Origin: Apium graveolens | Taxonomy: Eukaryota > Streptophyta > Magnoliopsida > Apiales > Apiaceae | NCBI RefSeq assembly: GCF_009905375.1 | Contig: NC_133657.1 | Coordinates: 46,984,192-47,048,191, forward strand | DNA length: 64,000 nt | Direction: 5' to 3' | In this document: positions 12,201-24,500 of the stretch, piece by piece | How positions within the stretch are numbered: position 1 is the first letter of the stretch | How the letters are laid out: each line of letters starts with the position of its first letter | Made by a program: the position numbers and the translations under genes | The notes under the pieces: model-generated | Database searches by the model: none | Seen by the model: only the letters and a program-made list of their open reading frames with translations | What the model was told of the DNA's origin: nothing

Positions 12201-12335
12201 TTACTCATTGGAAACAATGTTGAGATGTTGTCATCAGTAAAGGCATGGTTGTTCAAACAATTTGACATGAAGGACTTAGGTGAAGCGGCATACATCCTTG
12301 GGATCAAAGTTATAAGGGATCGCAAGAAAAGGATG
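9225..12335 (+). pseudogene. CopA gag-pol, 5' part: Gag, protease, integrase, RT
   Basis: One continuous reading frame from ATG 9225, interrupted by TAG at 9471-9473 and TAA at 11466-11468. Gag starts MGFNPLFTIL and carries KLTGPNYIEWKRNLDIVL; its CCHC knuckle CFRCKQSGHWKQDC is at about 9958-9999. Protease: WCVDTGATDHVC near 10083. Integrase: LWHLRLGHINLRRI near 10519, VHSDLCGPM near 10702, LRSDRGGEY near 10890, GTPQQNGVAERRNRTL near 10982. [19 protein letters not shown] near 11790 and YVDDILL at about 12187-12207. The frame is cut after codon ATG 12333-12335 by the nested SIRE element and resumes in the same frame at 24501. Before that insertion only two point mutations separated it from an intact ORF. 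Confidence 0.93.
12331..12335. other. TSD (GGATG), left copy, SIRE insertion
   Basis: GGATG before the SIRE 5' LTR is repeated at 24496-24500 directly after its 3' LTR. The CopA reading frame is continuous across the two sites. Confidence 0.95.
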
Positions 12336-13655
12336 TGAAAGGCATATGTCATAGCCTATTTGTTTATTCGAGTATTTAACTCAACTCAAATAAGAATGTA
12401 ATAAGTAAATAGTGGATCTATCGTCAGAGAGATCTCACAGAGTAAAACATTATTCATCTACAGACTTGAAGACTTAATTCACTGGAAGAAGCTCAAGAAA
12501 TTGATCAAGCCTCAGTGATATAAATCAAGATTATGGATTTAATCAAGTGACAGAGATCTCGTCAGGGTATCAATTAATTACAAGGATTTAGTCTGAAGAA
12601 AATCAAAGTATCAAAGTCAAGACATGAAGAAACGTCACGGAAGTTAGTCACTCATGAACCAGACAGTACATCGAGTGTCAACGTTGAAGTGGTGGAATTG
12701 ATTCATATATTTCAGTGATTTTCAGAAGTTTTACAGGAGAATGGATGCTGCTCAGGGTTAGTGTTAATTCTCTATTAATTAATTAAGTCATATAATTTAA
12801 TTAAGAAAATAAATTATATCTGCAAAGATTAATTTATTGATTAATTAAATTAATTGATTAATTAATTCAGAATTAATATTAAGGTTTTTCAAAATTTTAA
12901 TTGATTTAAAATCTGTTATTAATTCATAAAGACAACTGATTGTATTAGTATGACAATCGGTATGACTATCAATAGTCATACCGAAAGTCATGCTAATTCA
13001 AAAGGATTGTCTTATCAGATTTTTTATTACATTAAAATCTATTATTAATTCAGTAAGACAATCTGATTTTGAACTACTATGACAATTGGTATGACAATTG
13101 ATAGTCATACCGAAAGTCTTGCTAGTTCATTCTGATTGTCTTGCCAGTTCAAAGAGATTGTCATGCCAGTACATTCTACTCGACTGTTGGATTAAAAGAA
13201 GCAGTAGAAGCAATTCATTAAAATCGATCATACAGAATACACAAGTCAAGAACATAGCAGAAACAAAAAGCAAGACATATCATTTTTTATCTGCTTTATT
13301 CAAGATCAAAATTCTAGATTGTAAAGTTAAATCCAAACCACTAGAATTATTTATCTTGTTCTTGTGTAACAATCTAGCGGATCAAAATCCCTTGAACTTA
13401 ATCTCAAATCGCTTATAGCATTTGATCTTTTTATTGCAAAAATAGAAAAAGTTCATGTTGAATTTATTCTAGATTTATGATAATTGATTTGAGATTAATC
13501 CCTTGTAAACGATACCGTTGTTGTAACACCTTTCAAGTTTAATAATAATTTTATTTAACTTGAATTTTGTTTCACATTTTTATTCCGCATTTTATTCGAT
13601 TAAACGGTATTGTTTGTATTCAACCCCCCTTCTACAAACATATTGAGACCTAACA
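12336..13655 (+). repeat. SIRE 5' LTR
   Basis: 1,320 bp, starting TGAAAGGCATATGTCATAGC and ending GAGACCTAACA. It lacks a 20-bp piece present in the 3' LTR at about 23265-23284. It contains the palindromic TATGACAATCGG array (12949-13170). Confidence 0.95.
12949..13170 (+). repeat. SIRE LTR palindrome array (TATGACAATCGGTATGAC family)
   Basis: Contains a perfect 12-bp inverted repeat CGGTATGACTAT/ATAGTCATACCG at 12958-12983, a second GGTATGAC/GTCATACC dyad at about 13087-13111, and two direct copies GATTGTCTTGCCAGT and GATTGTCATGCCAGT near 13134-13170. The same family recurs in the 3' LTR (about 23790-24011) and just upstream of ORF3 (18701-19005). Confidence 0.85.
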
Positions 13656-13657
13656 AT

Positions 13658-13670
13658 TGGTATCAGAGCC
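13658..13670 (+). other. SIRE primer-binding site (tRNA-iMet)
   Basis: TGGTATCAGAGCC two bases after the LTR; the standard initiator tRNA-Met primer site. Confidence 0.92.
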
Positions 13671-13756
13671 TTCTGATTAACGTACAAATCAAGATCCTAG
13701 ACTTTTGTGTTTCTTTCACTCCTTGAATTTTTTATTCACTCAAAAAAAAATTCATA

Positions 13757-16700
13757 ATGACTACACAAAAAGTTGGAACCGTTAAAATTCCACTTTTCGA
13801 TAAAGAAAATTATGTTATGTGGAAGAAGAAGAGCTACTGTTTTTACAAGTTGCTAATCCCAAATATCTGTAAGTGTTAAAGAAGGGTCCAAAAATTCCTA
13901 TGGTTATTGAACCAAAGGTAATAGAAAATGATGTGGTGATCACCAAAGCGAGAACTTATGTGAAAGATCCTGAGGATTTCTCTCCTGCTGAAATAGAAGA
14001 AGCCTCCCTGGATGCTAGCCTTCAATTAATTTTAGTAGATTCCCTTGATCCCTTGATGAATAGACATGTGATGAATTGTAAAGATTCCAAACATATCTGG
14101 GAAACTATTGAGGTTATTAATGAAGGCACAGAGGAAGTTAGGGAGAACAAGTTAGAAATCCTAACCTCTGAGTATGAATACTTTAAATCCAATCCAGAAG
14201 AAGGAATCACTGAAGTGTTTGAGAGGTACAATGCATTGATCAACAACCTGAACATTAATGGTAAATACTATTCCATCAGGGAGGTCAACAAAAAGTTCCT
14301 TTTAACACTGCCAACTCATCTCGAACATAGAATCACTGCCATAAGAGAAGCAAGAGATCTGAGTGAGATTTCTTTGGATAGGCTCTATGGTGTGTTAAAG
14401 ACTTATGAGTTGGAGCAGATTCAGCAGAAGGAAGTTTACGGGAAAGGAAGAGTGGTCAGCACGTCTACTGCTCTAGTAGCTGATGAACAACAACAACAAC
14501 CTCAATATCAACAACAATCTCAACAGTCAGAAAGAATGGTACAGTCTTCCAAGGTTGAAGAAAATGTGATAGTAGCAGAATTTGATCCTCCTACTACAAA
14601 TCAATCAGGAGATGATTTTTATTCTTTGGAAGAACTGGAGCAATTGGAGGATGAGTTAATGGCCCTGATTGTCAAGAGATTCTCAAATGTCAGATTCAAA
14701 AGGAATCCCAAGTTCAAGTACAAGTCCAACTACAACAGATTCCAGAAAGGTGGATTTTCATCCTCTAACACCAGCAGTGGTGGGTACAAAACAGGGATGG
14801 TTGATCGAAGCACCATTCGATGCTTCAACTGTAATGAGTTGGGACACTTTGCCACAGAATGCAGGAAGCCAAAACAAGTTAGGAAGAACTCTTACGATTC
14901 TAATCAGAAGAGTAAATCTGAAAGGGCTTACCTGGAAAAGGGAAGAAGCTGGGATGATACTGACAGTGAAGATGAAGAAGTTGGGAATCTTGCTCTCATG
15001 GCTAGTGATGCAAACACCTCATCGTCAAGAAAAGAGGGCATTAAACAGGTACAACCGGTAGTGTGGATTCTTGACAGTGGATCGTCAAGACATATGACCG
15101 GAGATAGAGCCCTGCTATCAAATGTGGTTGAGAAAGCTGGCCCAGTAGTTACCTTTGGAGATAACAGCAAAGGTTTAACGGAGGGATATGGCTGTTTGCT
15201 AGCTGGAAATGTTATCATTGAAAATGTGTATGTTGTGCAAGGACTTGAACACAATCTGCTTAGCATTAGTCAGTTCTGTGACAACGACTACAATGTTGTA
15301 TTCGATAAGCTGAAGTGTCAGATTCTGCACAAGAAAAGTGAAAAACCCTCCTTGATGGGAATCCGGAAAGGAAATCTGTTCGTAGCTGACATGAACTCTG
15401 GAAGCAATCCTGAAGTCAATTGTTTCTATGCAAAGGCATCGTCAGATGAGAGTTGGCTATGGCACAAGAGACTTTCTCATCTCAATTTCAAAACAATGAA
15501 TTTTCTTGTCAAAAGAGAATTGGTCAGAGGTCTGCCTCAGCTGGAATTCTCCCCAGAAGGACTATGTGAGGCTTGCCAGAAAGGAAAGTCAAAGAAAGCA
15601 AGTCACAGAGGCACTGACACATCTTCCATAACTGGTGTTCTGCAATTATTGCACATGGATTTATTTGGACCAGTTAATGTCCTTTCGATGTCAAAGAAGT
15701 GTTACTGTCTTGTGATAGTTGATGACTATTCCAAGTATACGTGGGTTTTATTTCTACACTCTAAGGATGAAACACCACAAGTTGTGATTGATCATATCAA
15801 GATGATTGAGTTAGATTCTAATATCCCTGTTAGAGCAATAAGGTCAGATAATGGAACAGAATTCAAGAATTCACTTCTCAATGGATTCTGTACAGACAAA
15901 GGGATTACCAGACAATTTTCAGCTCCTAGAACCCCTCAGCAAAATGGAGTGGTAGAAAGGAAGAATCGTACATTGATTGAAGCTGCAAGAACGATGTTAA
16001 GTGAATCAGGTCTTCCAATGTACTTTTAGGCTGAAGCTGTCAATACTGCATGTTATACTCAGAATCGAACTCTAATCAACAAAGACTTCATGAAAACTCC
16101 TTATGAAATTTTGAATGAACAGAAACCTTCTATCAAATACTTTCATGTATTTGGTGCCAGATGCTTCGTGCTCAAGGATGGAGATGATCGTCGTGGTAAA
16201 TTCGAGGCAAAGGCATATGAGGGTATTTTTATTGGATATGGAAGAAGATCATACAGAGTGTATATCATTGATCAACACAAAGTAACTGAAAGTGTCAATG
16301 TTACATTTCATGACACTAAACTCCCTAGTATCCAAACTGAAGAACCTTCTGAGAAACTGAAGTTTGATGATATGTCAGATTCAGAATCAGAACATGGTCA
16401 AGAACCTGAGTTTGTTGCTGGTGAAGAACCTGTTAATCATGATGATACTCAAGGTAATAGTGATGGAAACTTTGGCAACAATGGAGATACCACTGCTACT
16501 GACGGAGAATCTTCAAGTCAACATGGCAACAACTCAGGGGGAGATGCTAAAGGATCATCTAGTAGGACACAACATCCCAATGAATTTCAAGGCGAATCAT
16601 CAAGATCAAATCTTCCAAGACAGACTGTCTGGAATAAAGCTCATCCTTTTGAGTTGATTATTGGTGATCCAGATGTTGGAGTCAGAACTAGACGTGCTAC

Positions 16701-18231
16701 TCAAAATGAGTGTCTGTTCTCAGGATTTCTTTCTGAGATGGAACCTAAGAAGATTGAGGAAGCACTGACTGATCCAGATTGGGTGATTGCTATGCAAGAT
16801 GAGCTCAATCAGTTTGAAAGTCAACAAGTCAGGAAACTGGTACCTAGACCTACACACAAGAAAGCTGTTGGTACTAGGTGGGTATTCAGAAATAAACTAG
16901 ATGAAGATGGTGTGGTTACAAGAAACAAGGCAAGACTGGTAGCAAAAGGGTATTCTCAAGCTGAAGGCATTGATTATGATGAAACCTATGCTCCAGTGGC
17001 TAGACTTGAGGCCATCAGGATATTTATGGCATTCGCAACATTCTCAAACTTTAAAGTTTATCAAATGGATGTCAAGAGCGCCTTTCTGAATGGAAAGCTG
17101 GATGAAGAGGTATATGTAGAGCAACCTCCTGGTTTTGAAGATCCAGATCATTTGGATTTTGTCTTCTTTCTTTTCAAGGCTATCTATGGGCTCAAACAGT
17201 CTCCAAGAAAATGGTATGACACTTTCTCTGAATTTCTTATTGAAAATAGCTTTATTAGAGGTGTCATAGACAAAACTCTCTTTTCTAAAAAACATAAGAA
17301 TGATACTATATTAGTCCAAGTCTATGTGGATGATATAATATTTGGGTCTACTAATGATAATCTCTGTAGGAGATTTGCTAAGTTAATGCACAGCAAGTTT
17401 GAAATGAGCATGATGGGAGAGCTGAAGTTCTTTCTTGGATTACAAGTAAATCAAAGGTTAGATGGACCATTTATTTGTCAATCCAAGTATCTCAAGGAAC
17501 TTCTCAAAAAGTACAATCTAGAGGATTCTGCATCAGCAAGGACTCCATCAACTACAGCTGTCAAGCTTGGACCATGTGAAAACTCCATTAAGTTAGATGT
17601 CACAAGCTACAGAGGTATGATTGGCTCGTTACTCTATCTTACTGCAAGCAGACCAGATATTATGTATGCTACATGCTTATGTGCAAGATTCCAAGCGGAT
17701 CCTAGAGATATTCATCTCGTTGCTGTTAAACGAATCTTAAGATATCTTAAGGGAACACCAAATCTAGGTATTTGGTACCCTAAAGAATCTGGTTTTAACC
17801 TTGTTGGATATACAGATTCAGATTATGCAGGAAGTGTTGTTGATAGGAAAAGCACCTCAGGGAGTTGTCAATTCCTAGGTAGCAGACTAGTCTCATGGTA
17901 CAGCAAGAAACAGCAAACAGTTTCCAACTCAACGGCCGAGGCTGAATATATTGCTGCTGGAAGCTGCTGTGCTCAAATCTTGTGGATTAGGAACCAGCTA
18001 CGAGACTATGGCTCTGTATTGAACAAAATTCCTATTTTATGTGACAATACAAGTGCAATAGCCATCACCAACAACCCTGTGCAGCACTCGAGGACAAAGC
18101 ACATTGACATCAGGTATCATTTTATTAGAGAGTACGTCATGAATGGTACTGTTGAACTATTTTTTGTTCCAACAGAAGAACAAATAGCAGATATTCTCAC
18201 TAAACCACTTGATGAATCCACATTTACCTGA
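13757..18231 (+). pseudogene. SIRE gag-pol polyprotein (one frameshift, one stop)
   Basis: Starts at ATG 13757 (MTTQKVGTVKIPLFDKENY); a 1-nt frameshift near 13830 moves it into the frame that then runs to 18231. Gag has a Gln-rich linker (about 14487-14530) and CCHC knuckle CFNCNELGHFATEC (14821-14862). Protease: WILDSGSSRHMTG near 15064. Integrase: LWHKRLSHLN near 15459, LHMDLFGPV near 15649, RSDNGTEF near 15841, TPQQNGVVERKNRTL near 15931. A TAG at 16027-16029 replaces the expected Trp, and the same frame continues. [21 protein letters not shown] near 16930, YVDDIIFG 17323-17346. RNase H: YTDSDYAG near 17810; end [13 protein letters not shown]. It encodes all enzymes for reverse transcription and integration and is very close to intact. 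Confidence 0.93.
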
Positions 18232-19483
18232 TTAGTTGGTAAATTGGGCATGTTGAATAGTTTTAGTGATTAATTTAGTTAATATCTGAGATCTGTTCTT
18301 GAATGAATTTACAAATGAATTTTTCATAAATGAAAAATTCATTTGCAAATTTATTTTATCATTTTATCATATTTCTTGCTTATTTCTATGTAATTTCTAT
18401 TATCTTATCTTATTTATTTACTCAACTTGTTAATTTTAATGTCTCAGAATATTTTATTTTCTCTAAAAATATTTTTCTATGAATTTAATTTGTTAAAATT
18501 CAAAAGAAATCTATTTTTGGACTGAAAATATAATTATCTTTGAAATATTTTAATTATTTTAATTATGTAAATATTTTCTGCAATATTCATTTCAGTTTTC
18601 TGAAATTGAAATATGTTATATATTCTGTTTTTTTATGTGCTTTTAACAGTTTTTATGTTAATTATTCAGTATATTTAAATACTTAATTTATCTTATACTA
18701 GAATGACAATCGGAAAGACAATTGAAATTGTCTTGCTGAAAGTCATTTCAGTAATAATGCTTGGTTATTTTTAAAATCAGATTAATTTTATAACTGGCAA
18801 GACAATCGGTATGACTATTGATTATCATGCCAGTAATAAAATTAATATCAGACTTTTTATGTTTTATTTTATACTGGTATGACAATTGGTATGACTATCA
18901 GATTGTCATACCAGTTATATATTATTATTTGTTTTGTTTTGTTTGTTTTTTTCTGGCTTTAAGCTGGTGTGACAATCGGTATGACAATCCGATTGTCATA
19001 CCGGTTATACTACTTAATCGTTTTTGTGTGTGTTTTAAGTTTCATCAGTTCAGTTTTTTGTTTTTCAAAAATTCCAACAGTCTCTCTTTCACTCTCTCTC
19101 TCTCTCTCTTCGAACAGCAAACACCATCTCAACCGCCATTGATCTCCTTTGCTCGAGTTTTTACTCAGCAATCTTACTCCTGTTATATATACTTACATAT
19201 ATATACATACAGGAGTGCTGCCAAAATTTTTTCAAAACTTTTTTTTCGAATCATTGTGTTTGTTGATTTTCGGTATTTTTAATTTAAATTTTAATTTCTG
19301 TTTTGTGTCTTTTGGCTTTTCAAATCTGCGTTTGTGAGTTAAGAATTTTAACGAGATACATTTCTGTCTAAATTTTTCGATTATAATTAATTTAATTCGA
19401 ATTATTAAATTAATTTAATTAATTCAAATTTTCTTAATATTATTCTTAAAATTCTGAAAGTGTGTGTCTTATTATTATTTTAA
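18232..19483 (+). promoter_or_regulatory. SIRE pol-ORF3 spacer: palindrome array and CT-rich leader
   Basis: No gene. An AT-rich stretch (18232-18700) is followed by four palindromes of the TATGACAATCGG family: 18715-18734, 18793-18834 (outer arms ACTGGCA/TGCCAGT), 18873-18915 (14-bp arms ACTGGTATGACAAT and its complement) and 18977-19003 (13-bp arms CGGTATGACAATC with one spacer base). Then comes a CT microsatellite (about 19081-19110) and a sequence resembling a plant 5' UTR up to the ORF3 ATG. Inferred to be a separate promoter/leader for ORF3. Confidence 0.7.
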
Positions 19484-22400
19484 ATGGCTCTCAATTTCCA
19501 AATTGTCGCGCATAATCAGGTTGGTTATTTTAATCCAGAAAAATGTGATGTGGCAAAATTTAAGCCATGGATTAGATTTTTAAATGACCATTCGATTGTT
19601 AGCTCTGCAATTAAATCAAATGTGATTTTAAATGTCGATCTGCTTAGACTGATTTGCACAACCTCTACTGTGGCCGATGATTCAAAATCTTTTTTCATTC
19701 ACCGTGGCAAACACACAGTATGTAGTTGATGAAACAGTCGTCAATCAAGCGTTAAATTTTCCATTGGACAATTTCTGTAATTTGCCCTCTGAAAATGATA
19801 TCACAAACTTTTTCCATGCTATTCACTATCAGGGGGTGATCAATTTAACCAAACTTTCAAAATCCAATTTGGTGTCTGAATGGGACATTTTCTTCGATAC
19901 ACTTTCTAAAGTGTTTGCCAACTGCACTAAATCCAACTTTCACAACATCACTTCCACTCTGTAGAATATTGGTCTTCCGGTTGTTTTCAATCAAAGGATC
20001 AATTTTGGCAAACTACTTTTTCCCATTCTCTTGAGACGTCTCACTACTGCTTTACGTGATCATTCTACAAATCGTAGGGTATCATGTTACTATGCTCGTT
20101 TTCTCATGCTAATAGCAGATCATCTTCTCACACCTGAGCACAAAGCCCTTTTTCCTAACTCTGCAGTAACCGAACCCCCTCCTGTAAGCAAAAAGATTTA
20201 CACCCGCCAAGACACAACCTTCAAATTCATGCAAGTTCCAGTACTTGTATCTGCTTTCATGGCCACTTATATTCCCTTACCTATTTTCAATCTTCCCGGT
20301 CATGAACAGCAACCTCAACCTCCAGTGGTTCAAGCCACCCAGGCTCCTCCAACATCAGATGCTCTTCCATTACAGGTAGTAATCCTCACTCTCACTCCAT
20401 TCCTACTTCTGTTGAAAGACCCCCAGTGGTCGATAGGACTAACCATGAAGTTGTAGAACCACAGCTTCAATCCCAGGTCATAGAGCCAAACACAGAGTCA
20501 CAACGTATCTCAACCTCTCCCCCATTGTCTAAAATGTTACCCAGAAGGTTAATAGGAAGTAGTGTATTGTTAAATGTGAGTGAACCCTCAGCTCTGCCTC
20601 CTCCCAAGAAAAGAAGAACATATACTGAGGCATCTGAAAGCCCATCCTTGTCCTCCCAACAGGACATGGACTTTGAAATGGCCAATGAACAGTTACTAGA
20701 GACATTCTCTCAACAGGATGAATCTATTGAAATTCGCCATAGGGCCATGGCATCTTATACTGAGTCAAGCACAATTCCATTACTCACAATGGAACCATAC
20801 ATACCCACAGATGATACTCAGGACACAGAGCAAGGAGTGCACATAGAGTCTGTTACAGTGCCTGCCATAGTTACGGCAGAAGAGCAGTCACATGCTTCTG
20901 AGGGAAAATCTGACTCTCAGCCACCCTTAATAGAGTCATTTTCTCCCCTCCCAGATCAAACACCTCTGGCTCCCTCACGGGATTCTCCACTCGCAGATTT
21001 ATCTGGAGAAAGTGGAGGGCAACTCGGTCAATCTATCCCTGAAGCAATTCAGACATCTATTTCACATGAAATGATAGGTTTGACTGAGGATAGGGACTCG
21101 CGAATTCCCATTGCACCACCACTGACCTCTCTTGAAGAGGCTAGGGTGATTTTAACTGCAGGTACAGAAGAACAGCAACAGGAAGACTCCTCACGAGCAA
21201 TTATATTGAGAGAAACACAAGCACGTGAGGTGAGTGAACCAAACACGAGTGAAATTCAGGTGAGAGCACACACAGACACAGACACTGAAAACCTGTTAGC
21301 TCAAATTGCTGCTCTAAAAGAAGAACTTGCTAAAAGCCAAGCTGAAGCTAAATCATTCAAAGCACAAGTGGTTGAACGGTCTTCTTCTTCCACCTTTGTC
21401 AACAATCAGCTGGCACTCATCAGGAATGATATCTCAGATCTCAAGAACACTGTCACACCAAAGCTCAATTCCATTCAGGAAACTCCAACTTTATCAGCTG
21501 ATGACATTTCTAACTTCTGCTCTCTACATACAAGAATGACTTCTCTTGAAGACCTGGTTGAAATGAATCATGCACTGGACTCTTCCAGATTTCTAAAGAT
21601 AGAAACGGGCATGGAACATCTTAATGAAGGAATGAAACACTTATATTTCATGATCAAGAATTCTCACTGCCCTAATGAAGAACAAAGAACTTACTTTGAA
21701 GGGCCGTCTGGTGGAGGCTCAGGCTCTGGAGGTGATGGAGGTCATGGAGGTTCTAAAGGAAAGTCAGTAGAGGATCCCTCAACTAAGGGGAGAAGAAAGG
21801 GAGTAGTGGAAAGGGGAAAGAAAAAGATACCTCTGCTGGAGACAAAGGAAAGGCTGATGATGTCTACTACAGTGGAGAACAGGATTACTTTGATATTTTT
21901 GACATTCCCACTGAACCAGTCTTGGAAGATAAAGATGGTTTATTTGAAGCTGAAGAGGAAAGTGATTTTGGAGAATGGGAAGAGGAAGCTACAGTGGATC
22001 CTATCTTTGAGAAAGAGTTTCAGCAGCAGCAGTCAGAGATGAAAAGAAAAGAAGCTGAACTCAAAAAGGTCTCCCAGATCATTGACATGAGGAAAGACAT
22101 ACAAAGAACAGAAACTCTTCAAAAGTAATGTCTTCATGACATTAAGGCTCAAGAAAGGAGAAGAGATGTCAGACTAAAGATTGGTGAAAAATGGGATGAA
22201 GCTAGGAGAGTACTTGATATGCCTCAGCTGAGCACTAACAATGATAGGCAGTTCCTACATCTTCTTGACAAGCTGGAAATCTCAAATCCTAACAATGACA
22301 TGTACATGAATGCTATCAAGACTGAAGTCTCAAGGATCACAGCTGCTTTTGACAGATCCCTAAATGAGATGAGCATTTTTGTATATTGTCAGAGTGAAGG

Positions 22401-22893
22401 ATCTTTCAAGGTGTCACTTCATATGTTTGAGAATCGTTCTTTGTCAGAGATTTGGGTTCTTCTCAACAAAGTAAAAAGAAGCTCAGAATTGAATGAAGTT
22501 CTTCGAGAAAGGCTTAAAGAGTTTGCCAGCAGGGCTAGTCCTCAAGTGGTCAACAATCCTCATCAGGTAAGATTCTTTAAGTCTGATTGTCTTCAAATCT
22601 GTCAGCTAGATGCACAATCTCTTAAAGACTACTCAGCTAAGCATCTGGTCTGGATGGAACATCATTTAAGAACTGCTGGATACTCATCCATGTTGAAGAC
22701 TCAAGCTGCTGATTTGATTCAAGCTTATTGTGAAAAGAATATTAAAAGGTACAATCAGATCAAGAATAAGCTGAAGTCAGTTGAAGTTCAACCAGTCAGA
22801 CCAACAAGCTTCACTTCAGAAAAGGATCGTGTCTTTGACAAAGAGTTGCTTCAAGATTTAGAAGAAGGTGAAGTCAGAAGAGAAGACAACTGA
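19484..22893 (+). pseudogene. SIRE ORF3 (extra ORF after pol), frameshifted
   Basis: Begins at ATG 19484 (MALNFQIVAHNQ) and ends at 22893 (DLEEGEVRRED). It would be about 1,130 residues but is broken by shifts near 19690-19715 (in a T6 run), 20375-20425 and 21790-21860, and by stops at 19962-19964 and 22126-22128. N-terminal about 300 residues: a globular region with VVDETVVNQALNFP, similar in style to the 'putative plant transposon protein' domain. Then a long Ser/Thr/Pro/Glu-rich disordered stretch, a coiled coil (LLAQIAALKEELAKSQAEAK, about 21296-21355), a Gly-rich patch near 21710-21760, an acidic segment, and a helical C-terminal domain (about 22230-22800). No signal peptide or membrane segment is visible, so the traditional 'envelope-like' label for SIRE ORF3 is not supported here. 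Role unknown. Confidence 0.8.
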
Positions 22894-23155
22894 AGTCAAT
22901 TAGCTCAAAACTCAATGTAATATGATTAGAGCTTTATGAATCAAGATAGTCTAATGTAGTTATATGTTCAGGCTAGAGGAACATCTATCTTGTATTCACT
23001 TGTAAATTTCTTTTGGAATCTGGAAAATGTTAAATATAATCCAGAACTTTTCTGCTATTTACTTTGCATTACTGTTTATATCTTTTTCTTATTTGTTACT
23101 TGAGTTATCCTCTAGGTATTTGTTGTTATTGTCTAACAAGCAAATAGGGGGAGAT
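22894..23155 (+). other. SIRE 3' untranslated region and polypurine tract
   Basis: Short AT-rich tail after ORF3, ending in AATAGGGGGAGAT (about 23143-23155) directly before the 3' LTR. This is the plus-strand primer site. Confidence 0.8.
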
Positions 23156-24495
23156 TGAAAGGCATATGTCATAGCCTATTTGTTTATTCGAGGATATAAC
23201 TCAACTCAAATAAGAATGTAATAAGTAAATAGTGGATCTATCGTCAGAGAGATCTCACAGAGTAACATCTGTCAAAGGGTTAAGAAACATTATTCATCTA
23301 CAGACTTGAAGACTTAATTCACTGGAAGAAGCTCAAGAAATTGATCAAGCCTCAGTGATATAAATCAAGATTGTGCATTTAATCAAGTGACAGAGATCTC
23401 GTCAGGGTATCAATTAATTACAAGGATTTAGTCTGAAGAAAATCAAAGTATCAAAGTCAAGACATGAAGAAACGTCACGGAAGTTAGTCACTCATGAACC
23501 AGACAGTACATCGAGTGTCAACGTTGAAGTGGTGGAATTGATTCATATATTTCAGTGATTTTCAGAAGTTTTACAGGAGAATGGATGCTGCTCAGGGTTA
23601 GTGTTAATTCTCTATTAATTAATTAAGTCATATAATTTATTTAAGAAAATAAATTTTATCTACAAAGATTAATTTATTGATTAATTAAATTAATTGATTA
23701 ATTAATTCAGAATTAATATTAAGGTTTTTCAGAATTTTAATTGATTTAAAATTTGTTATTAATTCATAAAGACAACTGATTGTATTAGTATGACAATCGG
23801 TATGACAATCAATATTCATACCGAAAGTCATGCTAATTCAAAAGGATTGTCTTATCAGATTTTTTATTACATTAAAATCTATTATTAATTCAGTAAGACA
23901 ATCTGATTTTGAACTACTATGACAATCGGTATGACAATTGATAGTCATACCGAAAGTCTTGCTAGTTCATTCTGATTGTCTTGCCAGTTCAAAGAGATTG
24001 TCATGCCAGTACATTCTACTCGACTGTTGGATTAAAAGAAGCAGTAGAAGCAGTTCATTAAAATCGATCATACAGAATACACAAGTCAAGAACACAGCAG
24101 AAACAAAACGCAAGACATATCATTTTTCATCTGCTTTATTCAAGATCAAAATTCTAGATTGTAAAGTTAAATCCAAACCACTAGAATTATTTATCTTGTT
24201 CTTGTGTAACAATCTAGCGGATCAAAATCCCTAGAACTTAATCTCAAATCGCTTATAGCATTTGATCTTTTTATTGCAAAAATAGAAAAAGTTCATGTTG
24301 AATTTATTCTAGATTTGTGATAATTGATTTGAGATTAGTCCCTTGTAAACGATACCGTTGTTGTAACACCTTTCAAGTTTAATAATAATTTTATTTAACT
24401 TGAATTTTGTTTCATATTTTTATTCCGCATTTTATTCGATTAAACGGTATTGTTTGTATTCAACCCCCCTTCTACAAACATATTGAGACCTAACA
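23156..24495 (+). repeat. SIRE 3' LTR
   Basis: 1,340 bp, TGAAAGG to CCTAACA, followed by TSD GGATG (24496-24500). Carries a second copy of the palindrome array at about 23790-24011; the first palindrome has two non-compensated changes relative to the 5' LTR. Confidence 0.95.
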
Positions 24496-24500
24496 GGATG

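Larger units (their letters stand above)
12336..24495 (+). mobile_element. SIRE-type (Maximus) copia retrotransposon with third ORF
   Basis: Complete 12,160-bp element: LTRs 12336-13655 and 23156-24495, PBS, gag-pol, a 1.25-kb spacer, a long ORF3, PPT and matching TSDs GGATG. Length, pol sequence style ([23 protein letters not shown]) and an extra ORF after pol fit the SIRE lineage. By eye the LTRs differ at about 20 positions plus one 20-bp gap (about 1.5%), fewer than the host CopA LTRs, as the nesting requires. Inactive: frameshift in gag, one stop in pol, several breaks in ORF3. Confidence 0.93.

Noticed and set aside
18818..19282. 154-codon ORF in the SIRE spacer
   Set aside because: It translates the palindromes and CT microsatellite (aromatic and Ser repeats); better explained as regulatory sequence.
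19484..22893. Envelope glycoprotein
   Set aside because: No signal peptide, membrane helix or glycoprotein-like Cys pattern could be seen.
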